Shown here piece by piece: positions 58,842-64,000 of a stretch of 64,000 nucleotides of DNA. Position 1 is the first letter of the stretch. Every line of letters starts with the position of its first letter. The notes beneath the pieces were generated by a model that had not been told where the DNA came from, did not search any database, and was given only the letters and a program-made list of their open reading frames with translations. The translations under genes and the position numbers were made by a program. The DNA comes from Microbacteriaceae bacterium (GTDB lineage Bacteria; Actinomycetota; Actinomycetes; Actinomycetales; Microbacteriaceae): contig JAODME010000010.1 in NCBI GenBank assembly GCA_025465095.1, forward strand, positions 1 to 64,000, given 5' to 3'.

Positions 58842-60005
58842 GTGATGTCGCTGATCAAGATCAATGCCCTGAGCGGGCTCTACTCGCTGGGGCTCGGCAT
58901 CTCGGGGGTCATGCTGACCTTCGTCGCCATTTCCGACGGGCTGCCCATCGGCGTCATCGCTCTTCTGAGCGCCACATCTGCTGCCTCGCAGATGATCTGC
59001 AGGCTCGCGCTCGGCGTCGCGTTCCGTCACGTCGCCGACCGCGTCGTCATGGCCCTCGCCCTGCTCGTGCTGGGATTATCCATGGCAGCCGTGCTCGTGG
59101 TGCCTGGGATAGTCGGGCTCGCCATCGCCCAGGTCTTTCAAGGTGCATCCCGGGCGGGATTCTGGACGGGCAGCCAGATTCACGTGCTCCGGGTGGCGAA
59201 GGTGCCCGCCAGGGGGATGGCCCGCAACCAGTTCGTCTCGAGCGCCATCGGTGTGCTCGGACCAGTCATTGCTGGCGCGATCGCGGGGCATGATCCTCGC
59301 CTGGCGGCCTGGGTCGTGCTCGGCGTCAGCCTGCTCGGGGTTGTTGGATGCATGCTGCTCGGACGACTGCCGGTGTTCGACCCCCCGAAGAAGCCCGAAG
59401 AGGGAAGCGTGCGCAAGCGCCCCGGCGTCGCCATCTCGTCCATGGGAAGCCTCGCCAGCGGCGTCTGGTACGTCGCCATCAATACATTTGTTCCCGTCGT
59501 GCTCGGTGCTGCACAGTGGCCGACTTTCAGCATCGGCATCGTCATGGGGGCGACCAATGCTTCGATGCTGATCGGCGTGGTCGGCGCCGGCCTGGCCAAA
59601 TCTGTACGGTTCGAGTCCATCATCATCATCGGCACGATCACTAGTTCGATCGGGGTCGCCGTGCTGTGCCTGGCAGGCATACTGCCAGTGGTCACCGTGA
59701 CCGGACTCGTGGCCTCCGGAGTAGGGACCGGCATGCTGATGACCCTCTACCCGACGCTCGCCGCGCAATCGGTGCACCCCGAGGAGAGAGGGCAGGCCGT
59801 CGTGACCACAGGCGTCTACCGGTCGAGCGCACTGCTGGGCACCCCCATCCTCGTGTCCGTCGCGACGCTCTTCATGCCGATCGGCGGGGCGATGCTCATC
59901 GTCGCCGGCATCGCCGGAACGCCCGGAATCGTGACCGCCATCAACCGTGCGCTGGGCGCCGCCGCTGGAAAGCGCCGCTTCCGAGGTCCTGAAACAGACC
60001 TGTAA
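58842..60005 (+). CDS. MFS transporter
   Basis: 387 aa, 12 predicted helices. Loop 2-3 carries the weak MFS signature with AFRHVADRVVMALALLVLG, and the central cytoplasmic loop (PVFDPPKKPEEGSVRKRP) separates the two halves. Substrate is unknown. Start is GTG 58842 or ATG 58845; a leaderless mRNA from CATTCT is likely. It is the first gene of a cluster with a cysteine hydrolase, a PuuE-like deacetylase and an ABC importer, all with the same orientation and a shared operator type. Confidence 0.9.
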   Translation: MMSLIKINALSGLYSLGLGISGVMLTFVAISDGLPIGVIALLSATSAASQMICRLALGVAFRHVADRVVMALALLVLGLSMAAVLVVPGIVGLAIAQVFQGASRAGFWTGSQIHVLRVAKVPARGMARNQFVSSAIGVLGPVIAGAIAGHDPRLAAWVVLGVSLLGVVGCMLLGRLPVFDPPKKPEEGSVRKRPGVAISSMGSLASGVWYVAINTFVPVVLGAAQWPTFSIGIVMGATNASMLIGVVGAGLAKSVRFESIIIIGTITSSIGVAVLCLAGILPVVTVTGLVASGVGTGMLMTLYPTLAAQSVHPEERGQAVVTTGVYRSSALLGTPILVSVATLFMPIGGAMLIVAGIAGTPGIVTAINRALGAAAGKRRFRGPETDL

Positions 60006-60033
60006 CACCTCCGTCACACACCAGCGTATTCCG

Positions 60034-60043
60034 CTGTATACAG
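60034..60043. promoter_or_regulatory. CTGTATACAG operator of the cysteine-hydrolase/ABC operon
   Basis: A perfect 10-bp palindrome with the same TGTATACA core as the site before the MFS gene. It lies 4 bp before TATCAT (60048-60053), the putative -10, and 32 bp before ATG 60075. Equal geometry at two promoters supports a common repressor. Confidence 0.65.
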
Positions 60044-60074
60044 TTCCTATCATCACTCGATGAAAGGAACTTCG

Positions 60075-60776
60075 ATGGCCGATCCCAAACCCTGGTCTGA
60101 CCTCATCCCTACAGACGACGTCAAGAGCTTTGCGAGCGGATTCAATGCTGCCGAGCGTCCAATGAGCGCCGGCACGACAGCCGCGATCGTCGTGGTCGAC
60201 ATGACGCTCGCCTTCGTCGATTCTGCATACCCGACCGGGCACAGCGAGACGGGATGGCCCTGCGTCGAAGCGAACGCGGAGTTGCTCGCGGTCGCACGCG
60301 CTCTCGACGTCCCCGTGTACTTCACCAAAGACCACCCTGACCCCTCCCACGTGAAGTTGCCGCAGGAGCGCGGCCGCTGGAAGACCCAGGGAGCACCCCG
60401 CCAGCCCGCCGGCCTGGCGCCGGGTGACGTCATCGTCGACGCTCTCACACCGACCGATGACGAGATCGTCATCTACAAGGGCAACAAGCCGAGCGGTTTC
60501 TTCGGTACCCCGCTCGCATCGCTGCTCACCCACCAGGGCATCGACACCGTCATCGTCACCGGAATGACAACAAGCGGATGTGTGCGAGCGACGACCCTCG
60601 ACGCGTTCATGAACAATTTCCACGTCGTCATCCCCCACGAATGCTCGGCCGACCGTAGTCAGATCTCGCACAAGGTCAACCTTTTCGACATGCATATGAA
60701 GTACGCGGATGTCGTGTCCCTCGCAGAGACCGTCGAGTACCTGCACTCAATCGTCGCCCAGCCCGCTGCCGTCTGA
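60075..60776 (+). CDS. Isochorismatase-like cysteine hydrolase (CSHase-type)
   Basis: 233 aa. The catalytic triad is Asp 42 (VVVDMTLAF), Lys 135 (IYKGNKPSGFFGT) and Cys 169 (TTSGCVRATTLDAF). This arrangement and the SGFFGT segment match N-carbamoylsarcosine amidohydrolase and maleamate-type amidases, so it likely hydrolyses a C-N bond in an N-carbamoyl or amide compound. ATG 60075 is chosen because AAAGGAA lies 5 nt upstream; ATG 60060 would precede it. It starts the operon with the deacetylase-like gene 16 bp downstream. Confidence 0.9.
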   Translation: MADPKPWSDLIPTDDVKSFASGFNAAERPMSAGTTAAIVVVDMTLAFVDSAYPTGHSETGWPCVEANAELLAVARALDVPVYFTKDHPDPSHVKLPQERGRWKTQGAPRQPAGLAPGDVIVDALTPTDDEIVIYKGNKPSGFFGTPLASLLTHQGIDTVIVTGMTTSGCVRATTLDAFMNNFHVVIPHECSADRSQISHKVNLFDMHMKYADVVSLAETVEYLHSIVAQPAAV

Positions 60777-60792
60777 AAGAGACCAGAAGCCG

Positions 60793-61662
60793 ATGTCTGA
60801 CAATTTTCTTTACGACTATTCCCCCATCACCGAGCGGCCGAAGGTCGAATGGCCCGAAGGCAAGCGCGTCGCCTTCTACTGCGGCCTGAATATCGAGCAC
60901 TTCCGCATGGGGATGCCAGCAACCAGCGCGAGCCCCCTCACTGCCGGCATGAGCCCGGACCCCATGAACCACGGCTGGCGCGACTACGGCACCCGTGTCG
61001 GCATCTGGCGCATGATGGAGCTCTTCGACGAGGTGGGCCTGCGTGCAAGCGCGATCACGAACTCCGAGGTGATCGAGGAGTACCCCCAGATCATCGAGGC
61101 CGGCATCGAGCGCGACTGGGCCTGGCTCGCCCACGGCAAGACGAACTCGACCCTGCACACCGGTTTTTCGGAAGAGGACGAGACTGTGTTCCTCGACGAA
61201 CTCTTCGCGATGTGGCACAAGGTCGGCCTGCAGCCGCAGGGCTGGCTCGGGCCGGCGCTCACCGAGACCTACAGCACTCCGAAGCTGCTCGCCGAGCGCG
61301 GAGTCAGGTACCTGCTCGACTGGAACGCCGACGACCGGCCGTTCCCGCTGAAGGTCGGCGGTCTCATCGAAGTGCCCTACAGCATGGATGTGAATGACAT
61401 CTCGGTCTTCGTGGGCCATCCGACCGCGCCGTCCGTCTATGAAGAGATGGCGATGGCCCAACTCGAGATCATGCTCGAAGAGGGGGGTGGGGTGTTCGCT
61501 CTGCCCGTGCACCCCTTCGTAGTCGGCCAGCCGTTCCGGTTCAAGCACTTCAGAAACATCATCCGAGCCATCACCTCGCACCCCGACGTGTGGGTCACCA
61601 CGAGCGAAGACATCGCCGACCACTTCCTCTCGACCCCCGCGGCCCCGACCGCCACCGCCTGA
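60793..61662 (+). CDS. Polysaccharide-deacetylase-fold protein (PuuE-allantoinase-like)
   Basis: 289 aa. The N-terminal RVAFYCGLNIEHFRMG and the sequence TRVGIWRMMELFDEVGLRAS are typical of the PuuE/HpPgdA branch of the family. In the usual NodB motif 1 (TFDDG) the Asp-Asp is replaced by LNIEHF, as in PuuE-like proteins, so classical zinc-dependent deacetylation is doubtful. LPVHPFVVGQPFRFKHFR holds the late His motif. Likely a hydrolase on a cyclic ureide or amide. Coupled to the cysteine hydrolase. Confidence 0.85.
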   Translation: MSDNFLYDYSPITERPKVEWPEGKRVAFYCGLNIEHFRMGMPATSASPLTAGMSPDPMNHGWRDYGTRVGIWRMMELFDEVGLRASAITNSEVIEEYPQIIEAGIERDWAWLAHGKTNSTLHTGFSEEDETVFLDELFAMWHKVGLQPQGWLGPALTETYSTPKLLAERGVRYLLDWNADDRPFPLKVGGLIEVPYSMDVNDISVFVGHPTAPSVYEEMAMAQLEIMLEEGGGVFALPVHPFVVGQPFRFKHFRNIIRAITSHPDVWVTTSEDIADHFLSTPAAPTATA

Positions 61663-61663
61663 G

Positions 61664-62446
61664 ATGTCACTCCAAACGGCTGAGCCAGTAATCGGCGCCA
61701 CCACCAGCACCTCGAGAATCGTCGGCTTCTCGTCGGTGGAGATGAAGTATCCCGACGGCACGATAGCGCTGTCGGGCGTAGACCTCGACGTCGCCCCTGG
61801 CGAGTTCGTGAGTGTGGTCGGGCCCTCCGGATGCGGCAAGTCAACGCTCCTGCGCCTCGCCTCAGGCCTCGAGCACGCCTCGAGCGGTGAAGTCGATGTG
61901 GCGACCGATCGGATCGGCTACGTGTTCCAAGACGCGACTCTGTTGCCATGGCGCTCTGTCGAGCGCAACGTCGAGCTGCTCGCCGAGCTCCACGGCGTTC
62001 CATCAGCTGAGCGCAAGGCGAAAGCCAGGGCGGCAATCGCCCTCACCGCCCTGACCGGGTTCGAGAAGCACCTACCGAAGCAGCTCTCGGGAGGCATGAA
62101 GATGCGCACGTCGCTCGCCCGCGCGCTCACCCTCGACCCCGAGCTGTTCCTCTTCGATGAGCCGTTCGGCGCGCTCGACGAGATCACGCGCGAACGCCTC
62201 AATGACGAACTCATCCGGTTGTTTGCCGAGCGGCGCTTCGCCGGACTCTTCATCACGCACTCCGTGAGCGAGGCCGTCTACCTCTCCACCCGGGTCGTGG
62301 TCATGTCGGGGCGCCCCGGCGGAATCGTCGCCGAGTTCGACGTGCCGTTCCCGATGCCACGGGACCCGGAGATCCGCTACTCGGCCGAGTTCGCGGCACT
62401 CACCGGCGAGGTCCACCACGCACTGAGGAAGGGGTACAGCGCATGA
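61664..62446 (+). CDS. ABC transporter ATP-binding protein (SsuB/TauB-like)
   Basis: 260 aa. Walker A is GPSGCGKST at residues 53-61, Q-loop VFQDATLLPW, signature LSGGMKMRTSLARAL, Walker B LFLFDEPFGALDE, and H-loop FITHSVSEAVYL. The ALDEI extension and the overall length resemble the nitrate/sulfonate/taurine/pyrimidine-precursor importer group. ATG is 2 bp after the deacetylase-like stop. ATGA overlap with the permease gene. Confidence 0.95.
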   Translation: MSLQTAEPVIGATTSTSRIVGFSSVEMKYPDGTIALSGVDLDVAPGEFVSVVGPSGCGKSTLLRLASGLEHASSGEVDVATDRIGYVFQDATLLPWRSVERNVELLAELHGVPSAERKAKARAAIALTALTGFEKHLPKQLSGGMKMRTSLARALTLDPELFLFDEPFGALDEITRERLNDELIRLFAERRFAGLFITHSVSEAVYLSTRVVVMSGRPGGIVAEFDVPFPMPRDPEIRYSAEFAALTGEVHHALRKGYSA

Positions 62447-63297
62447 CCACGACTGGCTGGGCACCAAAAACCGAACTGGAGACCGAGTCGCTCGTCAAAC
62501 CGGCGGCCCAACGTAAGGGCCGCCTCCCGTCGTTCGTGCCGCCGCTCGTCGTTGCCACCGCCGTGCTCGCCGTCTGGTATCTGATCAGCTATGTGTTCCT
62601 CGATCAGACACGACGGTTCTTGCTGCCGCCGCCGCACGAGATCTTCACCGGCGCCATCTTCGTGCCCGATTCCCTCGCCGACATCGGACTCGCCACCCTT
62701 CGGACCACGATCGTTGCCCTGATCGGCCTTCTGATCGCAATAGTGCTCGGTGTCGCGTGGGCAGTGGCGATGAGCCAGGCTCGATGGCTCGAGACATCGC
62801 TCTTCCCCTACGCGGTCATCTTGCAGTGCATCCCGATCCTCGCGCTGGTGCCGCTCATCGGCTTCTGGTTCGGATTCGAGTACCCGGCCCGGGTTATCGT
62901 CTGCGTCATGATCGCGCTGTTCCCGATGGTGTCGAACACCCTCTTTGGCATCCAGTCGGTCGACGCCGGGCAGCGCGAGCTGTTCCGGCTGCACGGCGCC
63001 GCCCGCTGGACTGTGCTGCGCAAACTCGAGTTCCCGAACGCGCTGCCCGCGATCTTCGCCGGAATGCGGATCTCGGCGGGGCTGGCTGTTGTCGGCGCAA
63101 TCGTCGGCGACTTCTTCTTCCGGCGCGGCGAACCTGGCCTGGGCGCCCTCATCAGCAATTACCAGGCGCAGATCCAGTCGGAGGAACTCTTCGCCGCGAT
63201 CCTTGCCGCTTCGCTCCTGGGGATCGTCATCTTCGCCGCTTTCGGCTGGCTCAGCCGTGCCGCGGTCGGCGCCTGGTACGAGTCTTCGGGCCGCTGA
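62443..63297 (+). CDS. ABC transporter permease (BPD-type, NMT1/SsuC-like)
   Basis: 284 aa, six helices. The EAA loop reads FRLHGAARWTVLRKLEFPNALPAIFAGMRISAGLAVVGA (given here as LHGAARWTVLRKLEFPNALP). A soluble N-terminal tail of ~35 residues precedes the first helix. It forms the membrane part of the importer with the ATPase encoded upstream and the lipoprotein downstream. Confidence 0.95.
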   Translation: MTTTGWAPKTELETESLVKPAAQRKGRLPSFVPPLVVATAVLAVWYLISYVFLDQTRRFLLPPPHEIFTGAIFVPDSLADIGLATLRTTIVALIGLLIAIVLGVAWAVAMSQARWLETSLFPYAVILQCIPILALVPLIGFWFGFEYPARVIVCVMIALFPMVSNTLFGIQSVDAGQRELFRLHGAARWTVLRKLEFPNALPAIFAGMRISAGLAVVGAIVGDFFFRRGEPGLGALISNYQAQIQSEELFAAILAASLLGIVIFAAFGWLSRAAVGAWYESSGR

Positions 63298-63341
63298 TCC
63301 TTTACCGCAACCTCATCACAGCGAAAACAGAGAGAGAGACC

Positions 63342-64000
63342 ATGCGCTCCATCACCACCACGCGAATCGTCGTCATCGGCGTCCTTACCGCGACGGCTAT
63401 CACGCTCGCCGCCTGTTCCGCACCGTCCGAGGTCGCTCCCCAGGAGGCGAGCGCCGAGCGTTCAATCGGCCCGATCGATCTCTCTGACGTCTGCCCGGCG
63501 ACCATCGTCATCCAGGACTCCTGGTACCCGCAGGCCGAGCTCGGCGGCATGCTCGCCCTCATCGCAACCGACTACACCGTCGACGCGTCGAACAAGTCAG
63601 TCTCCGGGCCCCTCGTCGCGTCCGACGAATACACCGGCGTCAATCTCGAGCTGCGAGCAGGAGGCCCGGCGATCGGCTTCACCCCGCCGGTAAGCCAGAT
63701 GTACCAGGACACGTCGATTACCCTCGCCCGAATGGACGTCGACTCCGCAATCCAGAACTCCGCAGATCTGCCGACGATCTCGATCTTTGCCGCACTCGAC
63801 GTCAGTCCACTCTCCGTGATGTGGTCGACCGACTACTACCCCGATGTGAAGAGCACGAAGGACCTCGGCGAAGCTCTCGCTGCGAGCGGCGGCGTGTTCC
63901 GCTACAACCAGTCCTCGAGCGCCTACCTCCAGTACCTCATCCGGAGCGGGCAGCTCCCCGAGTCAGTCGTGGATGGCAGCTACGACGGCACCCCCGGCAA
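63342..64000 (+). CDS. ABC transporter substrate-binding lipoprotein, NMT1/SsuA-like, 3'-truncated by the window edge
   Basis: The frame is open from ATG 63342 to the end of the window. The signal peptide ends with the lipobox ITLAAC (Cys 25). The mature part shows an SBP type 2 fold with VIQDSWYPQAELGGML, the early motif of NMT1/ThiY-like proteins that bind pyrimidine-type or sulfonate ligands. AGAGAGAG precedes the ATG. Together with the two upstream genes it completes an importer. Ligand unknown. Confidence 0.9.
   Translation, partial: MRSITTTRIVVIGVLTATAITLAACSAPSEVAPQEASAERSIGPIDLSDVCPATIVIQDSWYPQAELGGMLALIATDYTVDASNKSVSGPLVASDEYTGVNLELRAGGPAIGFTPPVSQMYQDTSITLARMDVDSAIQNSADLPTISIFAALDVSPLSVMWSTDYYPDVKSTKDLGEALAASGGVFRYNQSSSAYLQYLIRSGQLPESVVDGSYDGTPG

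Overview
The window reads as chromosomal DNA of a high-GC actinobacterium. It carries RbpA, the mycothiol enzyme MshC, PafBC, GAF-ANTAR regulators, a minimal TatA/TatC pair, many GTG starts and many start codons sitting 6-9 nt behind a TANNNT box (leaderless style). Gene content and order look most like Microbacteriaceae; this family call is an inference. Coding density is very high and no transposon, phage, CRISPR array or rRNA operon is visible. One tRNA-Leu(GAG) lies near the middle.

Layout. 1-4.3 kb: truncated TrmH-type RNA methyltransferase, penicillin-binding carboxypeptidase, fatty-acid desaturase, SGNH hydrolase, small stress membrane protein. 4.4-13.1 kb: a DNA-repair block in which an SF2 helicase and a pyrimidine-dimer-glycosylase-like protein converge on the SOS mutasome operon imuA-imuB-(51-aa ORF)-dnaE2. 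The imuA promoter carries a perfect LexA box and a PafBC-type motif. 13.2-24 kb: housekeeping and accessory genes (DUF2277, alpha-galactosidase, HAD phosphatase, Rv2578c-type radical SAM, DUF2795/SDR/membrane/lipoprotein run, two FluC fluoride channel subunits, S4 protein, J-domain protein). 24-28 kb: two divergent NCS2 nucleobase permeases, acylphosphatase and an EEP-family phosphatase. The AzgA-type permease and the EEP protein both lack any ATG/GTG/TTG start that would give a full-length protein. 28-33.2 kb: hemerythrin protein and a TetR-ADH-NCS1 permease operon led by an unlisted 56-aa membrane peptide, divergent from a nitrilase-family hydrolase.

33-37.7 kb: deazaflavin-type reductase, spermidine-synthase-like protein, tRNA-Leu with a 20-bp terminator hairpin, M20 peptidase, UppP. 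37.7-52.9 kb: two GAF-ANTAR regulators, mshC, PAC2, HAD, trmI, FKBP lipoprotein, pafB, pafC, tatA, tatC, helY, lnt, ppm1, rbpA. This is the classical actinobacterial pupylation/proteasome neighbourhood, but arc/mpa, dop, pup, prcBA and pafA are all absent between trmI and the FKBP gene. 53-58.4 kb: glycerophosphodiesterase, SPFH/NfeD pair, SDR, NUDIX, UPF0303 protein, zinc ADH.

58.8-64 kb (window end): a catabolic/transport cluster with an MFS transporter, a CSHase-like cysteine hydrolase, a PuuE-like polysaccharide deacetylase-fold protein and an NMT1/SsuA-type ABC importer. Both transcription units of this cluster have a TGTATACA palindrome 3-4 nt upstream of the putative -10 box, so they probably form one regulon under an unseen GntR-type repressor. 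This cluster and the NCS1/nitrilase cluster look like uncharacterised pathways for nitrogen-containing small molecules. The imu promoter with its embedded small ORF is the best supported regulatory novelty.
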